Part shown: in pieces, positions 8,228 through 18,157 of the stretch | Position numbering within the stretch: position 1 is the stretch's first letter | How the letters are laid out: each line of letters begins with the position of its first letter | Assembly: GCA_015065335.1 (NCBI GenBank) | Contig: SVQM01000009.1 | Location: 1 to 36,261, forward strand | Direction of reading: 5' to 3' | DNA from: Oscillospiraceae bacterium | Lineage (GTDB): Bacteria > Bacillota > Clostridia > Oscillospirales > CAG-272 | Length of the DNA: 36,261 nucleotides | The notes under the pieces: model-generated | What the model was told of the DNA's origin: nothing | What the model saw: the letters and a program-made list of their open reading frames with translations, nothing else | The model's database searches: none | Translations under genes and position numbers: made by a program

Positions 8228-9787
8228 TTACCTTTCATGATCATTTTTCTTTGTGAAATGCTTTAGGATAAATGATGTCTCCTCAGAACGAAGAATTATC
8301 GAGATTATAAAATATACTGCCATTCCGGTGGGAACACACACTGAGACTGCTGCAATGGGGGAGGCAAAGTATCCTTTTAGGAAGAATATCGCAGTACCCA
8401 TGACTGCAGCCGCAATTATTGATCTCATAAAATCAAGTATATCTCCAAAGCCAAACAGATGCCCGTCTTTTTTACGCATTACGATACTGTTTATTGCAAA
8501 ATTGAGGATCATGGCAATGCCTGAAGCAAGTGCAATTCCGCCAACACCAAGCTTGTCGGCAAAAACGGAAACGAGCGCAATGTTTACGATCATGGAAACA
8601 ATGGAGGAGATCATGGGGATCTTTGTGTTTCCGTCAGCAAAGAATGCTTTGACGATGACCTCGTTTGCCGCAAGGAAGATCATACCGATGGCATATCGGG
8701 AAAGAGCGGTTGCAGTAAGCGCAGTGTCAGATGATGTGAATTCACCCCTCTCGTAAATGAGAGCAGTTATGGGAGTAGAGAGGATGATAATACCTGCAGT
8801 TATGGGTGCGATGATGAATACAAGGATTTTTATTGATGTTGTCATCATCCGTCTGCCTTCTTCCTTGTTACCGGAAGCAGATGCACGTGAAAAATACGGA
8901 AACAGAAGATTTGTACAGATGAAGGTGAATACGCCTGCGATGATCGTATACAAACGGTTAGCATAACCAAGTGCGGTAATAGCCCGTCCTTCGTTCAATC
9001 CCGATGCAAATCTTGTATTGATAAGCGAACATACGGGCTGAGTCCAGGTGCCGAGAAGGATAGGTACGGCATTTTTCAGTGCTTTTTTTATATAAGGGGA
9101 TCTGAAATCAGATCTAAAACTGTATTTCCAACCGAAGGAGTGAAGCTTCGGCATCTGAACTATTGCCTGGGATGCCCATCCGAGAAGCATTGAGACAGCA
9201 AGTCCCACGATGCCGAAAATATTATTAAGAGTGAACAGGTATATCACCATAATAGCATTTGAAAGGAGGCTTATAAGAGCAGGGATCTTAAATTCCCCCA
9301 TGGACTGAAGTATACCCACAAATGAAAAGGCAAGTCCGGTGAAGATTATCATGGGGAACATTATCCTTGTTAGATCTGTTGCCATGGATTTTGCCTCGGC
9401 AGAGATCTCAGGGGCAAGAAATCCGACAAGAACATCAGCAAAAACCACACCGATGACAGACAACGTTGTGGTAATGAGAAGGATCAGGTTTACGTAAGAG
9501 ACAGAGAATCGCATTGCATCATCCTTTCCTTTTTTCACGAGAAGCTCGTTGAAAACAGGAATGAAAGCGGCAGATACCACACCGCCGATGACGAAATCAA
9601 AAAGAAGTACGGGAAGTCGTGAGGCGGTATCATACGCAACTGCCTCAAGTCCCGTACCGTAAGCATCTGCTACAAGTACGTCTCTGAGCAGTCCGAGCAC
9701 TTTTGATAGTATGACGATAACTCCCATTATTGCCGCAGTACCGAGAAATCCCCCGACACCGCTTTTATTTTCACTTTTATTGTCCAT
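8228..9787 (-). CDS. murJ: Lipid II flippase MurJ
   Basis: This 519-residue integral membrane protein of the MOP superfamily flips the peptidoglycan precursor lipid II across the cytoplasmic membrane. The sequence is hydrophobic throughout with about 14 predicted helices. The family-typical N terminus is visible (SKVLGLLRDVLVADAYG), as is SAAFIPVFNE near residue 80. Essential Arg/Asp residues of helices 1-3 appear in the GLLRD and AYDTASRLP segments. The ribosome site is weak, but a consensus promoter lies ~45 bases upstream. Its last codons contain the ribosome site of the downstream exported protein, so the two are one operon. Confidence 0.95.
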   Translation of the reverse strand: MDNKSENKSGVGGFLGTAAIMGVIVILSKVLGLLRDVLVADAYGTGLEAVAYDTASRLPVLLFDFVIGGVVSAAFIPVFNELLVKKGKDDAMRFSVSYVNLILLITTTLSVIGVVFADVLVGFLAPEISAEAKSMATDLTRIMFPMIIFTGLAFSFVGILQSMGEFKIPALISLLSNAIMVIYLFTLNNIFGIVGLAVSMLLGWASQAIVQMPKLHSFGWKYSFRSDFRSPYIKKALKNAVPILLGTWTQPVCSLINTRFASGLNEGRAITALGYANRLYTIIAGVFTFICTNLLFPYFSRASASGNKEEGRRMMTTSIKILVFIIAPITAGIIILSTPITALIYERGEFTSSDTALTATALSRYAIGMIFLAANEVIVKAFFADGNTKIPMISSIVSMIVNIALVSVFADKLGVGGIALASGIAMILNFAINSIVMRKKDGHLFGFGDILDFMRSIIAAAVMGTAIFFLKGYFASPIAAVSVCVPTGMAVYFIISIILRSEETSFILKHFTKKNDHER

Positions 9788-9830
9788 AATAAATCTCGCT
9801 TGTTTTTAAGTTCATTATACACCATTATAT

Positions 9831-9859
9831 ATTATACCACTGATTTTTCTTAAGTTCAA
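9831..9859 (-). promoter_or_regulatory. Promoter for murJ
   Basis: On the minus strand TTGAAC (9859-9854) and TATAAT (9836-9831) are 17 bp apart. The motif TTAAGTTCA occurs twice in this short region, near 9806 and 9850. Confidence 0.7.
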
Positions 9860-9918
9860 GTGAGAACACAGCATAAGTTGCAAAAATGAAAAATTATATA
9901 AGAAGTTCGGAAAAAATG

Positions 9919-9947
9919 TTGCAAAATGGAAAAATGTGTGATATAAT
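9919..9947 (+). promoter_or_regulatory. Promoter for rex
   Basis: TTGCAA at 9919-9924 and TATAAT at 9942-9947 with a 17-bp spacer. I see no clean Rex operator (TTGTTAA-N4-TTAACAA) overlapping it. Confidence 0.7.
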
Positions 9948-10004
9948 CAACATAGTATCGCTTGAGCGATTCTACAGCACAACACAGCATTCTCAGAGGT
10001 TCTT

Positions 10005-10640
10005 ATGAAACGCATACCAAAAAATACCCTTAAAAGATTACCCGTTTACCTTAGCTATCTCAAAAATCTGACAGAGGAACAGATCTATGTGTCGGCAACG
10101 CTTATTGCTGACGGCCTTAAGCTGGGTGACGTTCAGGTGAGAAAGGATCTCGCTGCAGTGAGCGGTGAGGGAAAGCCCAAAGTCGGCTATGACAGAATCA
10201 AGCTTATTGAAGCTATTGAAAATCGTCTTGGATACGGTGAATGTAAAAATGCCGTTATCGTTGGTGCCGGAAAGCTTGGTATGGCGCTTTTCGGATATGA
10301 TAAATTCAAGGATTACGGTATGAATATTTCTGCCGCCTTTGACTCGGATCTCAAGAAGATCGGTGATACTTATCTCGGTAAGCGAATATACCATTTGAAT
10401 GAGCTTGAAGAGTATTGTGTAAGAAATAAAATTAAGATAGGCATAATTACTACTCCCGCCGCTGTGGCACAAAATGTTTGTGATGTAATGGTCGATTGCG
10501 GGATCAGTGTTATTTGGAATTTTGCTCCCGTGTATCTTAAAGTACCCGATGGAGTACATATTCAGAATGAAAATATGGCAGTGTCTCTTGCCGTTATGCT
10601 CAGCCATCTCGGAAGCATGAATGAGGATCCCGATGAATAA
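10005..10640 (+). CDS. rex: Redox-sensing transcriptional repressor Rex
   Basis: This 211-residue protein senses the NADH/NAD+ ratio and represses fermentation genes when NADH is low. Residues 1-75 are the winged-helix DNA-binding domain, beginning IPKNTLKRLPVYLSYL and containing VSATLIADGLKLGDVQVRKDL. Residues ~80-211 form the Rossmann domain with VGAGKLGMAL (~84-95) and the C-terminal domain-swapped helix (AVMLSHL). Length is normal. ATG is preceded by AGAGG at good spacing and by its own promoter; a terminator follows, so it is monocistronic. In anaerobes Rex targets fermentative genes and could reach the glycyl-radical locus in this window, but no operator proves it. Confidence 0.95.
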   Translation: MKRIPKNTLKRLPVYLSYLKNLTEEQIYVSATLIADGLKLGDVQVRKDLAAVSGEGKPKVGYDRIKLIEAIENRLGYGECKNAVIVGAGKLGMALFGYDKFKDYGMNISAAFDSDLKKIGDTYLGKRIYHLNELEEYCVRNKIKIGIITTPAAVAQNVCDVMVDCGISVIWNFAPVYLKVPDGVHIQNENMAVSLAVMLSHLGSMNEDPDE

Positions 10641-10662
10641 GGCATAATCCAATTAAATACCG

Positions 10663-10701
10663 CAAGCAGGAAGATATTTTATATTTTTCTGCTTGTTTTT
10701 T
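10663..10701 (+). terminator. Terminator after rex
   Basis: The stem CAAGCAGGA (10663-10671) pairs with TTCTGCTTG (10687-10695) with one G-U pair, followed by TTTTTT at 10696-10701. Confidence 0.85.
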
Positions 10702-10721
10702 CATAAATTGTCAAAATTCTC

Positions 10722-10751
10722 TTGACCTGTATGACTGTAAGATGATATAAT
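10722..10751 (+). promoter_or_regulatory. Promoter for the sodium/proline symporter gene
   Basis: TTGACC at 10722-10727 and TATAAT at 10746-10751 with an 18-bp spacer. Confidence 0.75.
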
Positions 10752-10815
10752 ATACTATAATTTGTGCCTTAAATTGATAAATGGTACAATCAAGAAAAGA
10801 AAGAGGATTTATTAC

Positions 10816-12363
10816 ATGAAACTTTTAGCGTTTATCGTGTACTTTGCTGTAGTCCTCGCCATTGGTATCGTATTTTTCCTTCGTCAAAGAAGCGGCGGTG
10901 AAAAGGAGTACTTCCTTGGCGGACGTTCAATGGGACCTTGGGTAACGGCAATGAGTGCACAGGCATCCGATATGTCCGGATGGCTTCTTATGGGATTTCC
11001 CGGAAGTATTCTTGCTTTCGGTATGGGAAAGGTCTGGATCGGTATCGGTCTTGCAATCGGTACAGCCGCAAACTGGATCATCGTTGCCAGAAGACTTCGC
11101 AGATTCTCTGCGGCGGCGAATGACTCTATCACCTTGCCTCAGTATCTGACCAACCGTTTTGCTACTGCAAATCCTGTACTTAAGATCGTATGTGCGATTA
11201 TCTTCCTTATCAGCTTTACAGTATACGTTGCATCTGCTTTTAATGCCGGAACCAATGTATTTGTAGCAGTTCTTCCCGTACTTCAGGGAAAGGAAGAGAT
11301 TGCAATGATGATCTTTGCCGTTATCATCCTTGTGTATACATTCATGGGTGGCTACAAGGCTGTTTGCTGGACTGACTTTTTTCAGGGACTTCTGATGCTG
11401 GTAGCACTTCTGGCAGTGCCGATCGTTATGTACACAACAGGTGTCTTTGATCCTTCCTATAAGGATGCTTTTGCCGATGGAGTAACAGCTTTTGGTGCAA
11501 ACCCGTTTACTGCAAGCTGGCAGGATATCGTATCCGGTCTTGCTTGGGGACTCGGATACTTCGGTATGCCTCACATTCTTGTAAGATTTATGTCTATCAA
11601 GAATTCCAAGATGATAAAGAAGGCATCTACCGTAGCTATCGTATGGGTGGTTCTTACACTCGGTGCGGCAATAGTTATTGCTATTCTTGCACGTTCTTAT
11701 ATCCTCTCCGACGGAACAGCTCTTGCAGGAAAACTCCTGCCCGCAGGTAGTCAGGCAAATATCTTTATCGAGACTGTTCTTGATATTTTCCCTGCATTTA
11801 TTGCAGGTCTGATGTTGGCGGCTATCATTGCGGCATCAATGAGCACTGCAGATTCTCAGCTTCTTGTTGCATCTTCTTCCTTTACAAGTGATCTTTACAA
11901 TCCTCTTATCCGTAAGAATAAGGCATCTGAGAAAGAGACACTGTGGGTTGGACGTATCGTTGTAGTAATTATTGCGTTGATCGCTTTTGCTATTGCATAC
12001 AGCGGACTTGGTAAGACTGATTCTTGGGCATCAAACATCATGGCGATGGTCGAGAACGCATGGGGACTCTTTGGAGCTTCATTTGGTCCCGTAATCATCT
12101 TCTCGCTGTTCTGGAAACGTCTTAATTATGCCGGTGCCGTAGCAGGAATTATCGGCGGTGCCGTTATGGATATCGCATGGCTTGTACTCTTCACAAGCAC
12201 CGTTACAGATGCTGTTGTTTATAATACCGGTGTATACGAGATCCTTCCCGGATTCGTTGTAGGTGCTATCGTGACTGTTGTTGTAACTCTCATGACCAAG
12301 GCTCCTTCTGCTGAGGTTTGTGCAATTTACGACCGTGCGCTTGATACAAGCATCGACGACTGA
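10816..12363 (+). CDS. putP: Sodium/proline symporter
   Basis: This 515-residue membrane protein is a sodium:solute symporter (SSS family) importing proline, close in length to E. coli PutP (502). Family features include RSMGPWVTAMSAQASDMSGWLLMG split over helices 1-2, with the Na+-site region near SAQASDMSGW, FSAAANDSITLPQYL, and about 13 hydrophobic helices. SMSTADSQLLVASSSF is the conserved helix-8 sodium site. ATG at 10816 has AAGAGG nine bases upstream, whereas the longer TTG frame start at 10762 lies within the probable promoter/leader. Monocistronic, with its own promoter and terminator. Proline is the most likely substrate, though pantothenate-type transporters share the fold. Confidence 0.9.
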   Translation: MKLLAFIVYFAVVLAIGIVFFLRQRSGGEKEYFLGGRSMGPWVTAMSAQASDMSGWLLMGFPGSILAFGMGKVWIGIGLAIGTAANWIIVARRLRRFSAAANDSITLPQYLTNRFATANPVLKIVCAIIFLISFTVYVASAFNAGTNVFVAVLPVLQGKEEIAMMIFAVIILVYTFMGGYKAVCWTDFFQGLLMLVALLAVPIVMYTTGVFDPSYKDAFADGVTAFGANPFTASWQDIVSGLAWGLGYFGMPHILVRFMSIKNSKMIKKASTVAIVWVVLTLGAAIVIAILARSYILSDGTALAGKLLPAGSQANIFIETVLDIFPAFIAGLMLAAIIAASMSTADSQLLVASSSFTSDLYNPLIRKNKASEKETLWVGRIVVVIIALIAFAIAYSGLGKTDSWASNIMAMVENAWGLFGASFGPVIIFSLFWKRLNYAGAVAGIIGGAVMDIAWLVLFTSTVTDAVVYNTGVYEILPGFVVGAIVTVVVTLMTKAPSAEVCAIYDRALDTSIDD

Positions 12364-12377
12364 TAAAAAGTAAAAAC

Positions 12378-12412
12378 AAAAAATCACACATCGAAAGATG
12401 TGTGATTTTTTT
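12378..12412. terminator. Bidirectional terminator between putP and the ABC fusion gene
   Basis: 15-bp arms (12378-12392 and 12397-12411) with a GAAA tetraloop, A-tract on the left and T-tract on the right, so it can end transcripts from either side. Confidence 0.92.
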
Positions 12413-12425
12413 ATCATTATTAGGA

Positions 12426-15383
12426 TCATTCGCTTCTGAGAGCAACAACGGGATCCTTCTTTGCTGCTACTCTTGAGGGAATCAGTCCTGCAATAAGTGT
12501 AAGTCCCATGCTTATTACAACAAGCACTACACCTGCTGCAACGGGAAGCACGGCTCTCAGCTCAGTGAGATCTGTAAGTGAGTGGATGATAGCATTTATC
12601 GGGAGACACAGCAGAACGGAAACGGCGATTCCAAGCGCACCGGAAACAAATCCCACAATTAGTGTTTCTGCGTTAAATACATTTGAAATATCCCGTTTTG
12701 ATGCACCGATGGAGCGGAGAATACCGATCTCACGTGTACGCTCAAGTACGGAGATATAGGTGATAATACCGATCATGATCGATGAGACAACAAGTGAGAT
12801 TCCGACGAATGCGATAAGGAGATAGGATACACCGCTTATAATGCTGGTTATTGAACTCATAAGAAGCTCAATAAGATCGGTGTATTCGATAACATCTTCC
12901 TCAGCAGCGTTTTTGTTGTAGTCCGCAATGATCTCGGATATCATATCCTTATCGGAAAAATTGTCTGAATAAATGTTTATCTTGTCGGGATCAGCGGGAT
13001 CACAGTATCCGAGGATCTTCAAATTCTCATCGTAAGAGCTGTCGGAATGAGTGGCAGGCATGAATTCATCGTACATGAGGACATACTGAGCATCGGTCCA
13101 TTCAGTTGACAAAAGCTGCATCTGCAAAGCCTCGTCGGGAACGTCCCTAAGGTTTGCCGCAACCTCTGTCGCATATTGCTCAGAGAGCATTTTTCTCATG
13201 CTTATATCAATTGATGAGAAAAGCTCCTCGTCGCTCATTTGGGAGATATAACCCATTATCGTCTGAGCATCAACGCCCATTTCAGCTGCATATGCTTCGA
13301 TTACTAATGCCTCAAGCTCCTCACGAGTCATATTGCCTATCTGTGCATTGATAATGGCAGTGAGATAATCTTCGGTAGGAATAGATGCGATATACTTATA
13401 TACCTCGGCTGCTTCTTTGACAGAAAGCTCCGAAATGCGATTTCTGTATTCTGTGACCTTTTCTGCATCACCCGGAAGAACAGTGTCCTCAGTTATAAAG
13501 GGAAGACCGGTGATCGCATCGATGGATGGATCAGCAAGCTGCTTTTTCATAATATCGCTTGAACGGAATTTTTCTATTAGATGATCTGTAAGACCCTTGG
13601 TATAAGCGATGGCACTTTTAAGGATAGTGCTCTCCGCATCATCACCGGGACGAATGATTCCTGTTATCTTCAGCTCAGTTCCCACATCGGTGGAATTGTA
13701 CAGATATTCAAGACCGGCGGGGGTTGCACTTATGTCTGTATATCCGCCGATACCCTCAAGCACTGAATATTTTTCAACCGGAAGTACTATTTTGTATTTC
13801 TTTTCGCATATCTCCTCATAGCTCCATGAGACATTTCCGTCATTTTCAATGGATTCGCCTGCAAGTGCAGCATTTACGATCTCGTCGAATGTGGAGTTGT
13901 CCTTGAATCCCAGAGCATAGAGAGCAAGATCAGAGAGCTCATTATCCCGAGTGATAACAAGAACTACCTCGTTGTACTCTTTCGGCCATGAGCCGTATAC
14001 AAGATCATAGTTATCTGTGATCTCATGGGAAATGGAACCATCCTCTGCGGTGAGCATCTCCTCGAACATGCTGATCTGTGTGAACATGGAAAGCTCGGAA
14101 TTTATCATTGCAGAATCACCGTTGCCCATACTGTCACTGATGAGCTTTGCAAGATCAGCTTCGACGATGACACCTGCAGAATCCGTTGTGTATATCGGCA
14201 TGTTCAGATCGTAGCCGTATTGGATCGCAGAGGCGTATTTTCTGATATCATCATTTGAATCGATGAAGGCTTTGAAGTCCTTCAGATTGTTGTAATCCAT
14301 AACAGTGGCAGTCATGGAATTGAACATATCGTAGAGAATAGTGTTGGAATAGACAGCATCACGGTCATGCTTTTCTTCGCTTGATTCAACATTTTGCTGC
14401 ATCATAGATTCCATCATAGCAAAGGTGTCATTGTTCTCTTTGGTAATGGTAATGGGGTATGAAGACAGTGTTTCTTTTTGGATGTTATCGATATACGTAT
14501 TTATTCCGTTTGAAAGAGAAAGGATCAGTGCGATTCCGATTATACCGATGGAGCCTGCAAAGGATGTCATAAAGGTACGCCCTTTTTTGGTCATCAGATT
14601 ATTGAGAGAAAGAGAAAGTGCTGTAAAGAAGGACATGGATACACGTGCCTTCTTTTCTTTTTTCTTTTTGGAAGTATCGGCAACAGGTGCAGATATTTCC
14701 TCGGCAGTGCAGGGGTTTGTGTCATCAACAAGAAGACCGTCCTTTATGCGGATGATGCGATTGGCGTATTCCTCCGCAAGCTCCGGGTTGTGAGTGACCA
14801 TAATAACAAGTCTGTCTTTGGCGATCTCTCGGATGATATCCATTACCTGAACGGAGGTTTCGGAGTCGAGAGCACCTGTAGGCTCATCGGCAAGAAGAAT
14901 CTCGGGATCGTTTACGAGTGCTCGTGCAATGGCAACTCTCTGCATCTGTCCTCCGGACATCTGATTGGGCTTCTTTTTGAGCTGATCACCAAGACCTACT
15001 TTTTCGAGCGCTTCGATCGCTCTGCGACGACGCTCCTTTCGGGAGATGCCGGAGATGGTGAGTGCAAGCTCAACATTTGCAAGAACGGACTGGTGGGGGA
15101 TCAGATTATAGCTCTGGAACACAAATCCTATGGAGTGGTTACGGTAGGCATCCCAGTCTCTGTCCTTGTATTTTTTTGTTGACACACCATTTATCAGAAG
15201 ATCGCCGGAGGTGTATTTATCAAGACCGCCAATTATGTTCAGAAGTGTCGTTTTTCCACATCCTGAATGTCCCAGTATCGCCACGAATTCATTTTTTCTG
15301 AAAATTGTGGAGACACCTCGCAGGGCATGAACATCCTCACCGTTCATCTCGTATGTTTTAGTTATATTTTTCAGTTCAAGCAT
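12426..15383 (-). CDS. MacB-like ABC transporter, ATPase fused to FtsX-type permease
   Basis: This 985-residue protein joins an ATPase domain and a permease. The ATPase (1-~225) has Walker [10 protein letters not shown] (38-46), Q-loop Q90, signature MSGGQMQR (142-149) and Walker [11 protein letters not shown] (161-170). After a linker comes a first membrane helix (~275-295), then a ~560-residue, acidic, probably extracytoplasmic domain. The C-terminal FtsX/MacB domain has three helices (~860-980) ending [15 protein letters not shown], a typical permease tail. MacB-type mechanotransmission exporters move lipoproteins, peptides or toxins rather than using bulk channel transport; the substrate here is unknown. 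The extracellular domain is much larger than in MacB (~220). AAAGG lies 7 bases before the ATG. Its own promoter is at 15440-15469. Confidence 0.9.
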   Translation of the reverse strand: MLELKNITKTYEMNGEDVHALRGVSTIFRKNEFVAILGHSGCGKTTLLNIIGGLDKYTSGDLLINGVSTKKYKDRDWDAYRNHSIGFVFQSYNLIPHQSVLANVELALTISGISRKERRRRAIEALEKVGLGDQLKKKPNQMSGGQMQRVAIARALVNDPEILLADEPTGALDSETSVQVMDIIREIAKDRLVIMVTHNPELAEEYANRIIRIKDGLLVDDTNPCTAEEISAPVADTSKKKKEKKARVSMSFFTALSLSLNNLMTKKGRTFMTSFAGSIGIIGIALILSLSNGINTYIDNIQKETLSSYPITITKENNDTFAMMESMMQQNVESSEEKHDRDAVYSNTILYDMFNSMTATVMDYNNLKDFKAFIDSNDDIRKYASAIQYGYDLNMPIYTTDSAGVIVEADLAKLISDSMGNGDSAMINSELSMFTQISMFEEMLTAEDGSISHEITDNYDLVYGSWPKEYNEVVLVITRDNELSDLALYALGFKDNSTFDEIVNAALAGESIENDGNVSWSYEEICEKKYKIVLPVEKYSVLEGIGGYTDISATPAGLEYLYNSTDVGTELKITGIIRPGDDAESTILKSAIAYTKGLTDHLIEKFRSSDIMKKQLADPSIDAITGLPFITEDTVLPGDAEKVTEYRNRISELSVKEAAEVYKYIASIPTEDYLTAIINAQIGNMTREELEALVIEAYAAEMGVDAQTIMGYISQMSDEELFSSIDISMRKMLSEQYATEVAANLRDVPDEALQMQLLSTEWTDAQYVLMYDEFMPATHSDSSYDENLKILGYCDPADPDKINIYSDNFSDKDMISEIIADYNKNAAEEDVIEYTDLIELLMSSITSIISGVSYLLIAFVGISLVVSSIMIGIITYISVLERTREIGILRSIGASKRDISNVFNAETLIVGFVSGALGIAVSVLLCLPINAIIHSLTDLTELRAVLPVAAGVVLVVISMGLTLIAGLIPSRVAAKKDPVVALRSE

Positions 15384-15398
15384 ATTTCTGCCTTTCGA

Positions 15399-15413
15399 TC
15401 GGTAGTATACCGA
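15399..15413 (-). other. Short inverted repeat in the leader of the MacB-like gene
   Basis: TCGGTA, a 3-base spacer, and TACCGA form a perfect 6-3-6 palindrome located between promoter and ribosome site. It could be an operator or a small leader hairpin. Confidence 0.35.
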
Positions 15414-15439
15414 AAATTTTACCCTTAAGTAATAGATAA

Positions 15440-15469
15440 ATTATATCACTAATATATCCATTTGGTCAA
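15440..15469 (-). promoter_or_regulatory. Promoter for the MacB-like gene
   Basis: On the minus strand TTGACC (15469-15464) and TATAAT (15445-15440) with an 18-bp spacer. The region from here to 15621 is AT-rich and holds no gene that I can support. Confidence 0.7.
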
Positions 15470-15621
15470 TTATAATAGGAAGAGTTTTACAAAGCATTTA
15501 CATACAGTTTATTAAATTTGTATCATAAAGACGGAAAATGAACCGGATATGAAAAGTAAATGGAATTTTCATGATTTTGATGAGGAATTTTTAAAAATAA
15601 TAAAATATGTTGTTGCAGATA

Positions 15622-15650
15622 TTGAAAAAATGAAAAAACTATGGTATAAT
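15622..15650 (+). promoter_or_regulatory. Promoter for the cohesin/dockerin gene
   Basis: TTGAAA at 15622-15627 and an extended -10, TGGTATAAT, ending at 15650, with a 17-bp spacer. The ~100-base leader to the ATG holds a small hairpin (TATGAGA/TCTCATA) and a GGAGATCTCC palindrome; I recognise no riboswitch. Confidence 0.75.
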
Positions 15651-15758
15651 CTAATTTGTGAAAAAGTATGAGAGCGAGCTTTCTCATATTCGTCTAATAA
15701 ATATCTTCGCTGTTTTTTAAACGGAGATCTCCGCAGATGCGAATGAATGGAGGACAAA

Positions 15759-18140
15759 ATGAAAAAACTGTTATCCGTAATTTTGAGTATTGCAATGCTT
15801 GTAGGATCATGTGTTATCGGTACAAGTGCTGCAAATGACACCTGTATCCGTCTGAGTGATACAACGGGAACTTCCGGATATTCCGCAGGATCGGATGATG
15901 TAAATAATTATATCATCGAGCAGAACGGTGGTACTCTCATTTTCGATGTTATGATCGAATCCTACAGTACTCCTGCAACCGGTCTGTTCTCTCAGATCGC
16001 TGTATTCTCCGGCGATACAAATTTCAACTATGCCGCATATAATTTCGGCAAGGGTGCATTTACTGCCGGCGAGGGTACTAATTGGGTTGCAGAAAATCAG
16101 ACAGATTCTTTTAAATGCTACGCATCCCGTGATTATAAGCTTGAAAAGAACACATGGTATGAGATGGCATTCCAGTTCAACGGAAATGAGATCATCGTGT
16201 ACCTCGACGGTACTCCCATGGTAGCGGCGAATGTGGATAAGGTAGAGAATAAGTATCTTATCCTCTACCCCCAGTTCTGTACGGTACTTATCGACAATGT
16301 CCGTGTTTGCGGTAAGGATTACAATGTTCGAGACAGATACGGTGATGTTGTGGCAGCTACAGATTTTACCGGAGTTACCTCTGTTTCAGGTGTTTCTATA
16401 TGGGATTTTGATTCTACATACACCATTTCTCAGAACGGACGTCCCATGACTGAGATCGGTGATATGCTTCCCAACAGAACCGTTGCTCCTTCCATTTCAG
16501 GTGATTATCTGCAGTATAAGGAATCCGGTGGTAACGGTGTAGCTACCCTCTCCAGAGATTTCACAAATTACAGTGGCTTCGTTTATGTTGAGGATATTTG
16601 TGTTGACAGAAAATCCGTTGGTGCGAACTTCAGCGTAAGATTCGGTTCTAACTATATCGCAGGATACGATTGGGATAATAGTTGCTTCAGGATCTCTACT
16701 CGTTCCGGTTACGGCTTCAGCACTGCTGATGCGTACACTTTCGGTGTTGCCGAGTATACTCTTGAGATGGGTGTGACTTATGAGTTTGCCGTGAGACAGG
16801 TCGGAAATCTCGTGTCAATTTATCTGAATGGTGTTATGATACTGAGTGCAACAAATGACAGCTTTGATACAGGTTACAATAGTATCCAGATAAACCACTA
16901 CAGACTCGGTGCTTCCATTGATAACGTTATTATCGCTTATTCTGATTACGATGTCAAGGAAGCAACAGGCAATTCTCTCAATAAGTTAACATTCGGTGAG
17001 ACTACCGACTATCTGAATGATGTATGCGGACTTAATATCGGAACAACCGGTTACGGATATTCCGTTGTAAAGGGAAGTACTACTCCCACTGTTACCGTCG
17101 ACAGCGTTGAAGCTGCTGACGGAAGTGCTACTGTTGGTGTGGCTTTCTCAAATTGCCCCGGTTATGATGCGTTTGAGCTTTCTATCGCTTACGATGATGC
17201 AATGACTATATCAAGTGTTAATGTGGCTGATATTCCCGGCGGTGTAAGCATGGTGTCTCCCACGACATCCAATCCTATCGTTGTTGCTTGCGTAACTGAC
17301 GGTACGGGTGTTACAAATGCCGATATCCTTGATATCACATTCAGCGTTCCCGAAGGACAGGCTGAATACGATGTGACCGTTACCGTTACTCCCTACATCA
17401 ATGATGTCCCCATGACTGTTATAAGCGGTGCCGGCACTGTTACTGTTCCCAGAGCTGCGCTTACATACGGTAAGCCCGACGGTGTATTCTTTGATGGCGA
17501 ATATGTTATCTGGAACGCTATGCTTGATGCAGACTACTATGAAGTCTATGTTGTATATACAAGAAACAACAAGGAACGGGAAGATTTCATTGACAGTACA
17601 AGCGGTACAGACTGCGAGCTCTTCTTTGAGGATTATTACTCAAATGACGGTGAGTATAAGATCGTTGTCAAGGCATTTGATCCTGACTGCGAGGTAATGG
17701 GTATATCCGACCCCGTTTCTATCATCTATGCTGACGGAATTATTTATACATCTCCTTCAGATTATGCAGATGTACTTTATGATCAGCTTCTTGATCTTAT
17801 TGACGGCAGAGAATACAGCGAGAGCAATCAGGAAACTGTAGATTCTATTCTCGATGAAGCGTATGATGCCCTCAGCGATGCGGATTATGCTACAATGCTT
17901 GAGCTTTACGATCAGTATTACACAGAGCTTGATGCTGTTCCCACAGGTGATGATGTTGTTGTTACCGTTCTTCTCGGTGATGTAAACGGTGACGGAATCG
18001 TAAACTCTGCTGACGTAACTCTTCTTGGAAGAAAGCTTTCCGGTGCAACCATGGAGATATGTGAAGGTGCAGATTACAACGAAGACGGTGCGGTTAACTC
18101 TACTGACCTTGTTCTCATTCGCAGACATCTTGTAAGTTGA
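15759..18140 (+). CDS. Exported LamG-like/cohesin-like/dockerin protein
   Basis: This is a 793-residue secreted modular protein. After a signal peptide (1-~26, cleavage near SAA-ND) come two LamG/concanavalin-like beta-sandwich modules (~30-190 and ~200-400), a region resembling a cohesin (~444-565: SATVGVAFSNCPGYDAFELSI and ADILDITFSVPEG), an FN3-like module (~567-660), an acidic helical linker (~664-733), and a C-terminal type I dockerin (~736-793) with two calcium repeats, DVNGDGIVNSAD and DYNEDGAVNSTD. Dockerins bind cohesins, so the protein should dock on a scaffold. ATG at 15759 follows GGAGG by 5 bases; the upstream ATG at 15747 overlaps that site. It is 17 bp before the LTA-synthase-like gene. 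No catalytic domain is recognised. Confidence 0.85.
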   Translation: MKKLLSVILSIAMLVGSCVIGTSAANDTCIRLSDTTGTSGYSAGSDDVNNYIIEQNGGTLIFDVMIESYSTPATGLFSQIAVFSGDTNFNYAAYNFGKGAFTAGEGTNWVAENQTDSFKCYASRDYKLEKNTWYEMAFQFNGNEIIVYLDGTPMVAANVDKVENKYLILYPQFCTVLIDNVRVCGKDYNVRDRYGDVVAATDFTGVTSVSGVSIWDFDSTYTISQNGRPMTEIGDMLPNRTVAPSISGDYLQYKESGGNGVATLSRDFTNYSGFVYVEDICVDRKSVGANFSVRFGSNYIAGYDWDNSCFRISTRSGYGFSTADAYTFGVAEYTLEMGVTYEFAVRQVGNLVSIYLNGVMILSATNDSFDTGYNSIQINHYRLGASIDNVIIAYSDYDVKEATGNSLNKLTFGETTDYLNDVCGLNIGTTGYGYSVVKGSTTPTVTVDSVEAADGSATVGVAFSNCPGYDAFELSIAYDDAMTISSVNVADIPGGVSMVSPTTSNPIVVACVTDGTGVTNADILDITFSVPEGQAEYDVTVTVTPYINDVPMTVISGAGTVTVPRAALTYGKPDGVFFDGEYVIWNAMLDADYYEVYVVYTRNNKEREDFIDSTSGTDCELFFEDYYSNDGEYKIVVKAFDPDCEVMGISDPVSIIYADGIIYTSPSDYADVLYDQLLDLIDGREYSESNQETVDSILDEAYDALSDADYATMLELYDQYYTELDAVPTGDDVVVTVLLGDVNGDGIVNSADVTLLGRKLSGATMEICEGADYNEDGAVNSTDLVLIRRHLVS

Positions 18141-18157
18141 TTTAACAAAGAGGTACA

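Noticed and set aside
9788-10004. Rex operator for autoregulation
   Set aside because: No TTGTTAA-N4-TTAACAA-like palindrome is found between murJ and rex.
10038-10652. 204-codon open frame on the minus strand opposite rex
   Set aside because: Shadow of rex; no start signal and no recognisable protein.
15651-15758. Riboswitch in the leader of the dockerin gene
   Set aside because: Only two short hairpins are visible and none of the riboswitch motifs I know.
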